Positions 14,411 through 28,500 of a stretch of DNA of 64,000 bases are shown piece after piece (the stretch's first letter is position 1; the number at the start of each line of letters is the position of its first letter). The notes below the pieces were generated by a model. That model saw only the letters and a program-made list of their open reading frames with translations, had not been told where the DNA came from and ran no database searches. Origin of the DNA: Osedax fenrisi. Its lineage: Eukaryota > Annelida > Polychaeta > Sabellida > Siboglinidae. The translations under genes and the position numbers were made by a program. Location of the stretch: assembly GCA_964019155.1 (NCBI GenBank), contig CAXHSG010000177.1, positions 186,001 through 250,000 of the forward strand, in the 5' to 3' direction.

Positions 14411-16712
14411 ATAGCATGGGTGTTAATGATAACATTAGTTTTAAGTATAGCATGGGTGTCAATGATAGCATTATTTTTAAGTATAGCATGGATGATAGTG
14501 ATAGTATTAGTTATAAGTATAGCATGGGTATTAATGATAGCATTAGTTTTAAGTATAACATGGGATTTAATGATAGCATTAGTTTTAAGTATAGCATGGG
14601 TGTTAATGATAACATTAGTTTTAATGATAGCATTAGTTTTAAGTATAGCATGGGTATTAATGATAGCATTAGTTTTAAGTATAGCATGGGTGTTAATGAT
14701 AGCATTAGTTTTAATGATAGCATGGGTGTTAATGATAGCATTAGTTTTAAGTATAGCATGGATGTTAATGATATCTTTAGTTTTAAGTATAGCATGGGTT
14801 TTAATGATAGCATTAGTTTTAAGTATAGCATGGGTTTTAATGATATAATTAGTTTTAAGTATAGTATGGGCGTTAATGATATCATTAGTTTTAAGTATAG
14901 CATGGGTGTTAATGATAGCTTTAGTTTTAAGTATAGCATGGGTGTTAATGATAGCTTTAGTTTTAAGTATAGCATGGGTGTTAATGATATCATTAGTTTT
15001 AAGTATAGCATGGATGTTAATGATATCTTTAGTTTTAAGTATGGCATGGGTTTTAATGATAGCATTAGTTTTAAGTATAGCATGGGTTTTAATGATATCA
15101 TTAGTTTTAAGTATAGTATGGGCGTTAATGATATCATTAGTTTTAAGTATAGCATGGGTGTTAATGATAGCTTTAGTTTTAAGTATAGCATGGGTGTTAA
15201 TGATAGCTTTAGTTTTAAGTATAGCATGGGTGTTAATGATATCATTAGTTTTAAGTATAGCATGGATGTTAATGATAGTATTAGTTTTAAGTATAGCATG
15301 GGTGTTAATGATAGCATTAGTTTTAAGTATAACATGGGTGTTAATGATAGCATTAGTTTTAAGTATAGCATGGGTAGTAATGATATCATTAGTTTTAAGT
15401 ATAGCATGGGTGTTAATGATAGCTTTAGTTTTAAGTATAACATGGGTGTTAATGATAGCATTAGTTTTAAGTATAGCATGGATGTTAATGATAGCTTTAG
15501 TTTTAAGTATAGCATGGGTTTTATGATAGCATTAGTTTTAAGTATAGCATGGGTTTTAATGATATCATTAGTTTTAAGTATAGCATGGGCGTTAATTATA
15601 TCATTAGTTTTAATGATAGCATGGTTGTTAATGATAATATTAGTTTTAAGTATAGCATGGATGTTAATGATAGCATTAGTTTTAAGTATAGCATGGGTAT
15701 TAATGATATCATTAGTTTTAAGTATAGCATGGGTATTAATGATAGCATTAGTTTTAAGTATAGCATGGGTGTTAATGATAGCATTAGTTTTAATGATAGC
15801 ATGGGTGTTAATGATAGCATTAGTTTTAATGATAGCATTAGTTTTAAGTATAGCATGGGTATTAATGATAGCATTAGTTTTAAGTATAGCATGGGTGTTA
15901 ATAATAGCTTTACTTTTAAGTATAACATGGATGTTAATGATAGCATTAGTTTTAAGTATAGCATGGGTGTTAATGATAACATTAGTTTTAATGATAGCAT
16001 TAGTTTTAATTATATCATATATTTTAATGATAGCATTAGTTTTAAGTATAGCATGTGTGTTAATGATATCATTAGTTTTAAGTATAGCATGGGTGTTAAT
16101 GATAACATTAGTTTTAATGATAGCATTAGTTTTAAGTATATCATATATTTTAATGATAGCATTAGTTTTAAGTATAGCATGTGTGTTAATGATATCATTA
16201 GTTTTAAGTATAGCATGGGTGTTAATGATAGTATTAGTTTTAAGTATAGCATGAGTGTCAATGATAGCATTAGTTTTAAGTATAACATGGGTGTTAATGA
16301 TAGCATTAGTTTTAAGTATAGCATGGGTAGTAATGATATCATTAGTTTTAAGTATAGCATGGGTGTTAATGATAGCTTTAGTTTTAAGTATAACATGGGT
16401 GTTAATGATAGCATTAGTTTTAAGTATAGCATGGATGTTAATGATAGCTTTAGTTTTAAGTATAGCATGGGTTTTATGATAGCATTAGTTTTAAGTATAG
16501 CATGGGTTTTAATGATATCATTAGTTTTAAGTATAGCATGGGCATTAATTATATCATTAGTTTTAATGATAGCATGGTTGTTAATGATAATATTAGTTTT
16601 AAGTATAGCATGGATGTTAATGATAGCATTAGTTTTAAGTATAGCATGGGTATTAATGATATCATTAGTTTTAAGTATAGCATGGGTATTAATGATAGCA
16701 TTAGTTTTAATG
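14411..16712 (+). repeat. 2,302-bp tandem duplication, second copy
   Basis: This copy is directly adjacent to the first. The exchange point can be placed within about 14,411-14,431, where the two sequences are identical. The matching 17-mers are at 15,509 and 16,462. Homology to the first copy stops at about 16,734, where ATAACATTAG is replaced by ATAGCATTAG. The near-identity over 2.3 kb indicates a recent event relative to the rest of the array. Confidence 0.88.
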
Positions 16713-19287
16713 ATAGCATGGGTGTTAATGATAGCATTAGTTTTAATGATAGTATTAGTTTTAAGTATAGCATGGGTATTAATGATAGCATTAGTTTTAA
16801 GTATAGCATGGGTGTTAATAATAGCTTTACTTTTAAGTATAACATGGATGTTAATGATAGCATTAGTTTTAAGTATAGCATGGGTGTTAATGATAACATT
16901 AGTTTTAATGATAGCATTAGTTTTAATTATATCATATATTTTAATGATAGCATTAGTTTTAAGTATAGCATGGGTGTCAATGATAGAATTAGTTTTAAGT
17001 ATAGCATGGATGTTAATGATAGCATTAGTTTTAAGTATAACATGGGTGTTAATGATAGCATTAGTTTTAAGTATATAATGGGTGTTAATGATAGCATTAG
17101 TTTTAATTATAACATGGGTGTTAATGATAGCATTAGTTGTAATGATAGCATGGGAGTTAATGATAGCATTTGTTTTAAGTATAGCATGGGTAGTAATTAT
17201 ATCATTAGTTTTAAGTATAGCATGGGTGTTAATGATAGATTTAGTTTTAAGTATAGCATGGGTGTTAATGATAGCATTAGTTTTAAGTATAGCATGGATG
17301 TTAATGATATCTTTAGTTTTAAGTATAGCATGGGTTTTAATGATAGCATTAGTTTTAAGTATAGCATGGGCGTTAATGATATCATTAGTTTTAAGTATAG
17401 CATGGGTGTTAATGATAGCTTTAGTTTTAAGTATATCATGTATGTTAATGATAGCATTAGTTTTAAGTATAGCATGGGTGTCAATGATAGCATTAGTTTT
17501 AAGTATAGCATGGATGATAGTGATAGTATTAGTTATAAGTATAGCATGGGTATTAATGATAGCATTAGTTATAAGTATAGCATGGGTATTAATGATAGCA
17601 TTAGTTTTAAGTATAACATGGGATTTAATGATAGCATTAGTTTTAAGTATAGCATGGGTGTCAATGATAGCATTAGTTTTAAGTATAGCATGGATGTTAA
17701 TGATAGTATTAGTTTTAAGTATAACATGGGTGTTAATGGTAGCATTAGTTTAAGTATAGCATGGGTGTTAATGATAGCATTAGTTTTAAGTATAGCATGG
17801 GTATTAATGATAGCATTAGTTTTAAGTATAGTTGGTGTGTTAATGATTGCATTAGTTTTAAGTATAGCATGGGTGTTAATGATAGTATTAATTTTAAGTA
17901 TAATATAGATGTTAACGATAGCATTAGTTTTAAGTACAGCATGGGTGTTAATGATATCATTAGTTTTAAGTATAGCATGGGTGTTAATGATAGCTTTAGT
18001 TTTAAGTATAGCATGGGTGTTAATGATAGCATTAGTTTTAAGTATAGCATGGATGTTAATGATAGCTTTAGTTTTAAGAATAGCATGGGTTTTAATGATA
18101 GCATTAGTTTTAAGTATAGCATGGGTTTTAATGATATCATTAGTTTTAAGTATAGCATGGGCGTTAATTATATCATTAGTTTTAATGATAGCATGGGTGT
18201 TAATGATAATATTAGTTTTAATTATAGCATGGATGTTAATGATAGCATTAGTTTTAAGTATAGCATGGGTATTAATGATATCATTAGTTTTAAGTATAGC
18301 ATGGGTATTAATGATAGCATTAGTTTTAAGTATAGCATGGTTGTTAATGATAGCATTAGTTTTAATGATAGCATGGGTGTTAATGATACAATTAGTTTTA
18401 ATGATAACATTAGTTTTAAGTATAGCATGGGTATTAATGATAGCATTAGTTTTAAGTATAGCATGGGTGTTAATAATAGCTTTACTTTTAAGTATAACAT
18501 GGATGTTAATGATAGCATTAGTTTTAAGTATAGCATGGGTGTTAATGATAACATTAGTTTTAATGATAGCATTAGTTTTAAGTATATCATATATTTTAAT
18601 GATAGCATTAGTTTTAAGTATAGCATGTGTGTTAATGATATCATTAGTTTTAAGTATAGCATGGGTGTTAATGATAGTATTAGTTTTAAGTATAGCATGG
18701 GTGTTAATGATAGCATTAGTTTTAAGTATAACATGGGTGTTAATGATAGCATTAGTTTTAAGTATAGCATGGGTAGTAATGATATCATTAGTTTTAAGTA
18801 TAGCATGGGTGTTAATGATAGCTTTAGTTTTAAGTATAACATGGGTGTTAATGATAGCATTAGTTTTAAGTATAGCATGGATGTTAATGATAGCTTTAGT
18901 TTTAAGTATAGCATGGGTTTTATGATAACATTATTTTAAGTATAGCATGGGTTTTAATGATATCATTAGTTTTAAGTATAGCATGGGCGTTAATTATATC
19001 ATTAGTTTTAATGATAGCATGGTTGTTAATGATAATATTAGTTTTAAGTATAGCATGGATGTTAATGATAGCATTAGTTTTAAGTATAGCATGGGTATTA
19101 ATGATATCATTAGTTTTAAGTATAGCATGGGTATTAATGATAGCATTAGTTTTAAGTATAGCATGGGTGTTAATGATAGCATTAGTTTTAATGATAGCAT
19201 GGGTGTTAATGATAGCATTAGTTTTAATGATAGCATTAGTTTTAAGTATAGCATGGGTATTAATGATAGCATTAGTTTTAAGTATAG
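16713..19287 (+). repeat. Middle domain, heterogeneous satellite block with a TTGGTGTG module
   Basis: No gene is present. A 17-mer of the GTTTAAGT type at 17,739 is followed by the rare unit ATAGTTGGTGTGTTAATG (about 17,827) and by GTTAACG plus GTACAGC (17,911-17,940). The same ordered set recurs near 62.46-62.66 kb at offset 44,716. A doubly shortened pair lies at 18,908 (GGGTTTTATG, 17 bp) and 18,925 (ATAACATTATTTTAAGT, 17 bp), the only place where two 17-mers are consecutive. From about 18,994 the sequence resembles 8.96-9.36, 13.29-13.70 and 15.60-16.00 kb. Confidence 0.75.
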
Positions 19288-20240
19288 CATGGGTGTTAAT
19301 AATAGCTTTACTTTTAAGTATAACATGGATGTTAATGATAGCATTAGTTTTAAGTATAGCATGGGTGTTAATGATAACATTAGTTTTAATGATAGCATTA
19401 GTTTTAATTATATCATATATTTTAATGATAGCATTAGTTTTAAGTATAGCATGTGTGTTAATGATATCATTAGTTTTAAGTATAGCATGGGTGTTAATGA
19501 TAGTATTAGTTTTAAGTATAGCATGGGTGTTAATGATAGCATTAGTTTTAAGTATAACATGGGTGTTAATGATAGCATTAGTTTAAGTATAGCATGGGTG
19601 TTAATGATAGCATTAGTTTTAATTATAACATGGGTGTTAATGATAGCATTAGTTTTAATGATAGCATGGGAGTTAATGATAGCATTAGTTTTAAGTATAG
19701 CATGGGTAGTAATGATATCATTAGTTTTAAGTATAGCATGGGTGTTAATGATAGCTTTAGTTTTAAGTATAGCATGGGTGTTAATGATAGAATTAGTTTT
19801 AAGTATAGCATGGATGTTAATGATATCTTTAGTTTTAAGTATAGCATGGGCGTTAATGATATCATTAGTTTTAAGTATAGCATGGGTGTTAATGATAGCT
19901 TTAGTTTTAAGTATAGCATGGGTGTCAATGATAGCATTAGTTTTAAGTATAGCATGGATGATAGTGATAGTATTAGTTATAAGTATAGCATGGGTATTAA
20001 TGATAGCATTAGTTATAAGTATAGCATGGGTATTAATGATAGCATTAGTTTTAAGTATAGCATGGGTGTTAATGATAGCTTTAGTTTTAAGTATAGCTTG
20101 GGTGTTAATGATAGCATTAGTTTTAAGTATAGCATGGATGTTAATGATATCTTTAGTTTTAAGTATAGCATGGGTTTTAATGATAGCATTAGTTTTAAGT
20201 ATAGCATGGGTTTTAATGATATCATTAGTTATAAGTATAA
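19288..20240 (+). repeat. 953-bp tandem duplication, first copy
   Basis: Matches 20,241-21,193 at offset 953 = 18 x 53 - 1; the one missing base is the 17-mer at 19,572, repeated at 20,525. The only difference I find is GATAGAATTAG near 19,793 against GATAGCATTAG near 20,746. One difference in 953 bp makes this one of the youngest events in the window. Confidence 0.88.
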
Positions 20241-21193
20241 CATGGGTGTTAATAATAGCTTTACTTTTAAGTATAACATGGATGTTAATGATAGCATTAG
20301 TTTTAAGTATAGCATGGGTGTTAATGATAACATTAGTTTTAATGATAGCATTAGTTTTAATTATATCATATATTTTAATGATAGCATTAGTTTTAAGTAT
20401 AGCATGTGTGTTAATGATATCATTAGTTTTAAGTATAGCATGGGTGTTAATGATAGTATTAGTTTTAAGTATAGCATGGGTGTTAATGATAGCATTAGTT
20501 TTAAGTATAACATGGGTGTTAATGATAGCATTAGTTTAAGTATAGCATGGGTGTTAATGATAGCATTAGTTTTAATTATAACATGGGTGTTAATGATAGC
20601 ATTAGTTTTAATGATAGCATGGGAGTTAATGATAGCATTAGTTTTAAGTATAGCATGGGTAGTAATGATATCATTAGTTTTAAGTATAGCATGGGTGTTA
20701 ATGATAGCTTTAGTTTTAAGTATAGCATGGGTGTTAATGATAGCATTAGTTTTAAGTATAGCATGGATGTTAATGATATCTTTAGTTTTAAGTATAGCAT
20801 GGGCGTTAATGATATCATTAGTTTTAAGTATAGCATGGGTGTTAATGATAGCTTTAGTTTTAAGTATAGCATGGGTGTCAATGATAGCATTAGTTTTAAG
20901 TATAGCATGGATGATAGTGATAGTATTAGTTATAAGTATAGCATGGGTATTAATGATAGCATTAGTTATAAGTATAGCATGGGTATTAATGATAGCATTA
21001 GTTTTAAGTATAGCATGGGTGTTAATGATAGCTTTAGTTTTAAGTATAGCTTGGGTGTTAATGATAGCATTAGTTTTAAGTATAGCATGGATGTTAATGA
21101 TATCTTTAGTTTTAAGTATAGCATGGGTTTTAATGATAGCATTAGTTTTAAGTATAGCATGGGTTTTAATGATATCATTAGTTATAAGTATAA
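20241..21193 (+). repeat. 953-bp tandem duplication, second copy
   Basis: Directly adjacent to the first copy. The left border is the switch from G to A at 20,240 relative to 19,287; homology ends at about 21,207, where TAATGATAGC replaces TAATAATAGC. Internal landmarks are the 17-mer at 20,525, a GATGATAGTGATAG unit pair near 20,910 and the rare TAGCTTGGGTG near 21,050. Confidence 0.88.
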
Positions 21194-22514
21194 CATGGGT
21201 GTTAATGATAGCATTAGTTTTAAGTATAGCATGGGTGTTAATGATAGCATTAGTTTTAATTATAACATGGGTGTTAATGATAGCATTAGTTGTAATGATA
21301 GCATGGGAGTTAATGATAGCATTTGTTTTAAGTATAGCATGGGTAGTAATGATATCATTAGTTTTAAGTATAGCATGGGTGTTAATGATAGCTTTAGTTT
21401 TAAGTATAGCATGGGTGTTAATGATAGCATTAGTTTTAAGTATAGCATGGGTTTTAATGATATCATTAGTTTTAAGTATAGCATGGGCGTTAATGATATC
21501 ATTAGTTTTAAGTATAGCATGGGTGTTAATGATAGCTTTAGTTTTAAGTATATCATGTATGTTAATGATAGCATTAGTTTTAAGTATAGCATGGGTGTCA
21601 ATGATAGCATTAGTTTTAAGTATAGCATGGATGATAGTGATAGCTTTAGTTTTAAGTATAGCTTGGGTGTTAATGATAGCATTAGTTTTAAGTATAGCAT
21701 GGATGTTAATGATATCTTTAGTTTTAAGTATAGCATGGATGATAGTGATAGTATTAGTTATAAGTATAGCATGGGTATTAATGATAGCATTAGTTTTAAG
21801 TATAGCATGGGTGTTAATGATAACATTTGTTTTAATGATAGCATTAGTTTTAAGTATAGCATGGGTATTAATGATAGCATTAGTTTTAAGTATAGCATAG
21901 GTGTCAATGATAGCATTAGTTTTAAGTATAGCATGGGTGTTAATGATAGCTTTAGTTTTAAGTATAGCATGGGTGTTAATGATAGCTTTAGTTTTAAGTA
22001 TAGCTTGGGTGTTAATGATAGCATTAGTTTTAAGTATAGCATGGATGTTAATGATATCTTTAGTTTTAAGTATAGCATGGGTTTTAATGATAGCATTAGT
22101 TTTAAGTATAGCATGGGTTTTAATGATATCATTAGTTATAAGTATAACATGGGTGTTAATGATAGCATTAGTTTTAAGTATAGCATGGGTGTTAATGATA
22201 GCATTAGTTTTAATTATAACATGGGTGTTAATGATAGCATTAGTTGTAATGATAGCATGGGAGTTAATGATAGCATTTGTTTTAAGTATAGCATGGGTAG
22301 TAATGATATCATTAGTTTTAAGTATAGCATGGGTGTTAATGATAGCTTTAGTTTTAAGTATAGCATGGGTGTTAATGATAGCATTAGTTTTAAGTATAGC
22401 ATGGATGTTAATGATATCTTTAGTTTTAAGTATAGCATGGGTTTTAATGATAGCATTAGTTTTAAGTATAGCATGGGTTTTAATGATATCATTAGTTTTA
22501 AGTATAGCATGGGC
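21194..22514 (+). repeat. Middle domain, unclassified satellite block
   Basis: Gene-free satellite. It carries the TAGCTTGGGTG variant again (about 21,661 and 22,010), a TAGCATAGGTG change near 21,895 and a GGGAGTTAATGATAGCATTTG variant pair near 21,305 and 22,262. It looks like a mosaic of the units seen at 19-21 kb, and I could not define one period for it by eye. Confidence 0.7.
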
Positions 22515-25500
22515 GTTAATGATATCATTAGTTTAAGTATAGCATGGGTGTTAATGATAGCTTTAGTTTTAAGTATATCATGTATGTTAATGATAGCATT
22601 AGTTTTAAGTATAGCATGGGTGTCAATGATAGCATTAGTTTTAAGTATAGCATGGATGATAGTGATAGTATTAGTTATAAGTATAGCATGGGTATTAATG
22701 ATAGCATTAGTTTTAATGATAGCATGGGTGTTAATGATAGCATTAGTTTTAAGTATAGCATGGATGTTAATGATATCTTTAGTTTTAAGTATAGAATGGG
22801 TGTTAATGATAGCATTAGTTTTAAGTATAGCATGGGTTTTAATGATATCATTAGTTTTAAGTATAGCATGGGCGTTAATGATATCATTAGTTTTAAGTAT
22901 AGCATGGGTGTTAATGATATCATTAGTTTTAAGTATAGCATGGGTGTTAATGATAGCTTTAGTTTTAAGTATATCATGTATGTTAATGATAGCATTAGTT
23001 TTAAGTATAGCATGGGTGTCAATGATAGCATTAGTTTTAAGTATAGCATGGATGATAGTGATAGTATTAGTTATAAGTATAGCATGGGTATTAATGATAG
23101 CATTAGTTTTAAGTATAGCATGGGTGTTAATGATAACATTAGTTTTAATGATAGCATTAGTTTTAAGTATAGCATGGGTATTAATGATAGCATTAGTTTT
23201 AAGTATAGCATGGGTGTTAATGATAGAATTAGTTTTAATGATAGCATGGGTGTTAATGATAGCATTAGTTTTAATGATAGCATTAGTTTTAAGTATAGCA
23301 TGGGTATTTATGATAGCATTAGTTTTAAGTATAGCATGGGTGTTAATAATAGCTTTACTTTTAAGTATAACATGGATGTTAATGATAGCATTAGTTTTAA
23401 GTATAGCAGGGGTGTTAATGATAACATTAGTTTTAATGATAGCATTAGTTTTAAGTATAACATGGGATTTAATGATAGCATTAGTTTTAAGTATAGCATG
23501 GGTGTCAATGATAGCATTAGTTTTAAGTATAGCATGGATGTTAATGATAGCATTAGTTTTAAGTATAACATGGGTGTTAATGATAGCATTAGTTTTAAGT
23601 ATAGCATGGGTGTTAATGATAGTATTAGTTTTAATTATAACATGGGTGTTAATGATAGCATTAGTTGTAATGATAGCATGGGAGTTAATGATAGCATTTG
23701 TTTTAAGTATAGCATGGGTAGTAATGATATCATTAGTTTTAAGTATAGCATGGGTGTTAATGATAGCTTTAGTTTTAAGTATAGCATGGGTGTTAATGAT
23801 AGCATTAGTTTTAAGTATAGTATGGATATTAATGATATCTTTAGTTTTAAGTATAGCATGGGTTTTAATGATAGTATTAGTTTTAAGTATAGCATAGGTT
23901 TTAATGATATCATTAGTTTTAAGTATAGCATGGGCGTTAATGATATCATTAGTTTTAAGTATAGCATGGGTGTTAATGATAGCTTTAGTTTTAAGTATAT
24001 CATGTATGTTAATGATAGCATTAGTTTTAAGTATAGCATGGGTGTCAACGATAGCATTAGTTTTAAGTATAGCATGGATGATAGTGATAGTATTAGTTAT
24101 AAGTATAGCATGGGTATTAATGATAGCATTAGTTATAAGTATAGCATGGGTATTAATGATAGCATTAGTTTTAAGTATAACATGGGATTTAATGATAGCA
24201 TTAGTTTTAAGTATAGCATGGGTGTCAATGATAGCATTAGTTTTAAGTATAGCATGGATGTTAATGATAGCATTAGTTTTAAGTATAACATGGGTGTTAA
24301 TGATAGCATTAGTTTAAGTATAGCATGGGTGTTAATGATAGCATTAGTTTTAAGTATAGCATGGGTATTAATGATATCATTAGTTTTAAGTATAGCATGG
24401 ATGTTAATGATATCTTTAGTTTTAAGTATAGAATGGGTGTTAATGATAGCATTAGTTTTAAGTATAGCATGGGTTTTAATGATATCATTAGTTTTAAGTA
24501 TAGCATGGGCGTTAATGATATCATTAGTTTTAAGTATAGCATGGGTGTTAATGATAGCTTTAGTTTTAAGTATAGCATAGGTGTTAATGATAGCTTTAGT
24601 TTTAAGTATAGCTTGGGTGTTAATGATAGCATTAGTTTTAAGTATAGCATGGATGTTAATGATATCTTTAGTTTTAAGTATAGCATGGGTTTTAATGATA
24701 GCATTAGTTTTAAGTATAGCATGGGTTTTAATGATATCATTAGTTTTAAGTATAGCATGGGCGTTAATGATATCATTAGTTTTAAGTATAGCATGGGTGT
24801 TAATGATAGCTTTAGTTTTAAGTATATCATGTATGTTAATGATAGCATTAGTTTTAAGTATAGCATGGGTGTCAATGATAGCATTAGTTTTAAGTATAGC
24901 ATGGGTGTTAATGATAACATTAGTTTTAATGATAGCATTAGTTTTAAGTATAGCATGGGTATTAATGATAGCATTAGTTTTAAGTATAGCATGGGTGTTA
25001 ATGATAGAATTAGTTTTAATGATAGCATGGGTGTTAATGATAGCATTAGTTTTAATGATAGCATTAGTTTTAAGTATAGCATGGGTATTTATGATAGCAT
25101 TAGTTTTAAGTATAGCATGGGTGTTAATAATAGCTTTACTTTTAAGTATAACATGGATGTTAATGATAGCATTAGTTTTAAGTATAGCATAGGATTTAAT
25201 GATAGCATTAGTTTTAAGTATAGCATGGGTGTCAATGATAGCATTAGTTTTAAGTATAGCATGGATGTTAATGATAGCATTAGTTTTAAGTATAACATGG
25301 GTGTTAATGATAGCATTAGTTTTAAGTATAGCATGGGTGTTAATGATAGCATTAGTTTTAATTATAACATGGGTGTTAATGATAGCATTAGTTGTAATGA
25401 TAGCATGGGAGTTAATGATATCATTAGTTTTAAGTATAGCATGGGTGTTAATGATAGCTTTAGTTTTAAGTATATCATGTATGTTAATGATAGCATTAGT

Positions 25501-28500
25501 TTTAAGTATAGCATGGGTGTCAATGATAGCATTAGTTTTAAGTATAGCATGGATGATAGTGATAGTATTAGTTATAAGTATAGCATGGGTATTAATGATA
25601 GCATTAGTTTTAATGATAGCATGGGTGTTAATGATAGCATTAGTTTTAAGTATAGCATGGATGTTAATGATATCTTTAGTTTTAAGTATAGAATGGGTGT
25701 TAATGATAGCATTAGTTTTAAGTATAGCATGGGTTTTAATGATATCATTAGTTTTAAGTATAGCATGGGCGTTAATGATATCATTAGTTTTAAGTATAGC
25801 ATGGGTGTTAATGATATCATTAGTTTTAAGTATAGCATGGGTGTTAATGATAGCTTTAGTTTTAAGTATATCATGTATGTTAATAATAGCATTAGTTTTA
25901 AGTATAGCATGGGTGTCAATGATAGCATTAGTTTTAAGTATAGCATGGATGATAGTGATAGTATTAGTTATAAGTATAGCATGGGTATTAATGATAGCAT
26001 TAGTTTTAAGTATAGCATGGGTGTTAATGATAACATTAGTTTTAATGATAGCATTAGTTTTAAGTATAGCATGGGTATTAATGATAGCATTAGTTTTAAG
26101 TATAGCATGGGTGTTAATGATAGAATTAGTTTTAATGATAGCATGGGTGTTAATGATAGCATTAGTTTTAATGATAGCATTAGTTTTAAGTATAGCATGG
26201 GTATTTATGATAGCATTAGTTTTAAGTATAGCATGGGTGTTAATAATAGCTTTACTTTTAAGTATAACATGGATGTTAATGATAGCATTAGTTTTAAGTA
26301 TAGCATGGGTGTTAATGATAACATTAGTTTTAATGATAGCATTAGTTTTAAGTATAACATGGGATTTAATGATAGCATTAGTTTTAAGTATAGCATGGGT
26401 GTCAATGATAGCATTAGTTTTAAGTATAGCATGGATGTTAATGATAGCATTAGTTTTAAGTATAACATGGGTGTTAATGATAGCATTAGTTTTAAGTATA
26501 GCATGGGTGTTAATGATAGTATTAGTTTTAATTATAACATGGGTGTTAATGATAGCATTAGTTGTAATGATAGCATGGGAGTTAATGATAGCATTTGTTT
26601 TAAGTATAGCATGGGTAGTAATGATATCATTAGTTTTAAGTATAGCATGGGTGTTAATGATAGCTTTAGTTTTAAGTATAGCATGGGTGTTAATGATAGC
26701 ATTAGTTTTAAGTATAGTATGGATATTAATGATATCTTTAGTTTTAAGTATAGCATGGGTTTTAATGATAGTATTAGTTTTAAGTATAGCATAGGTTTTA
26801 ATGATATCATTAGTTTTAAGTATAGCATGGGCGTTAATGATATCATTAGTTTTAAGTATAGCATGGGTGTTAATGATAGCTTTAGTTTTAAGTATATCAT
26901 GTATGTTAATCATAGCATTAGTTTTAAGTATAGCATGGGTGTCAACGATAGCATTAGTTTTAAGTATAGCATGGATGATAGTGATAGTATTAGTTATAAG
27001 TATAGCATGGGTATTAATGATAGCATTAGTTATAAGTATAGCATGGGTATTAATGATAGCATTAGTTTTAAGTATAACATGGGATTTAATGATAGCATTA
27101 GTTTTAAGTATAGCATGGGTGTCAATGATAGCATTAGTTTTAAGTATAGCATGGATGTTAATGATAGCATTAGTTTTAAGTATAACATGGGTGTTAATGA
27201 TAGCATTAGTTTAAGTATAGCATGGGTGTTAATGATAGCATTAGTTTTAAGTATAGCATGGGTATTAATGATAGCATTAGTTTTAAGTATAGTTGGTGTG
27301 TTAATGATAGCATTAGTTTTAAGTATAGCATGGGTTTTAATGATATCATTAGTTTTAAGTATAGCATGGGCGTTAATGATATCATTAGTTTTAAGTATAG
27401 CATGGGTGTTAATGATAGCTTTAGTTTTAAGTATATCATGTATGTTAATGATAGCATTAGTTTTAAGTATAGCATGGGTGTCAATGATAGCATTAGTTTT
27501 AAGTATAGCATGGGTGTTAATGATAACATTAGTTTTAATGATAGCATTAGTTTTAAGTATAGCATGGGTATTAATGATAGCATTAGTTTTAAGTATAGCA
27601 TGGGTGTTAATGATAGAATTAGTTTTAATGATAGCATGGGTGTTAATGATAGCATTAGTTTTAATGATAGCATTAGTTTTAAGTATAGCATGGGTATTTA
27701 TGATAGCATTAGTTTTAAGTATAGCATGGGTGTTAATAATAGCTTTACTTTTAAGTATAACATGGATGTTAATGATAGCATTAGTTTTAAGTATAGCATG
27801 GGTGTTAATGATAACATTAGTTTTAATGATAGCATTAGTTTTAAGTATAACATGGGATTTAATGATAGCATTAGTTTTAAGTATAGCATGGGTGTCAATG
27901 ATAGCATTAGTTTTAAGTATAGCATGGATGTTAATGATAGCATTAGTTTTAAGTATAACATGGGTGTTAATGATAGCATTAGTTTTAAGTATAGCATGGG
28001 TGTTAATGATAGCATTAGTTTTAATTATAACATGGGTGTTAATGATAGCATTAGTTGTAATGATAGCATGGGAGTTAATGATAGCATTTGTTTTAAGTAT
28101 AGCATGGGTAGTAATGATATCATTAGTTATAAGTATAGCATGGGTGTTAATGATAGCTTTAGTTTTAAGTATAGCATGGGTGTTAATGATAGCATTAGTT
28201 TTAAGTATAGCATGGATATTAATGATATCTTTAGTTTTAAGTATAGCATGGGTTTTAATGATAGTATTAGTTTTAAGTATAGCATAGGTTTTAATGATAT
28301 CATTAGTTTTAAGTATAGCATGGGCGTTAATGATATCATTAGTTTTAAGTATAGCATGGGTGTTAATGATAGATTTAGTTTTAAGTATATCATGTATGTT
28401 AATGATAGCATTAGTTTTAAGTATAGCATGGGTGTCAACGATAGCATTAGTTTTAAGTATAGCATGGATGATAGTGATAGTATTAGTTATAAGTATAGCA

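Larger units (their letters stand above)
8872..18941 (+). repeat. Class B 17-mers (ATAGCATGGGTTTTATG), 7 sites, plus one adjacent variant
   Basis: One A missing from TTTTAATG. Unit starts: 8,872, 9,825, 13,207, 14,160, 15,509, 16,462 and 18,908. Pairs are 953 bp apart in each of three copies (8,872/9,825, 13,207/14,160, 15,509/16,462). At 18,908 it is followed at once by another short unit, ATAACATTATTTTAAGT (18,925-18,941). The class is confined to 8.9-18.9 kb. Confidence 0.9.

Noticed and set aside
8872..18941. One-base-short units as sequencing homopolymer errors
   Set aside because: They recur at the same places in duplicated copies (for example 8,872/13,207/15,509) and balance the HOR period arithmetic, so they are inherited variants. 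Collapse or expansion of whole copies by the assembler cannot be excluded from sequence alone.
24133..26913. Minus-strand frame of about 926 codons (INTHAILKTNAI-type repeat)
   Set aside because: Antisense satellite phase whose ATG is made by one substitution at 26,911. It overlaps open frames on the + strand and has no recognisable domain.
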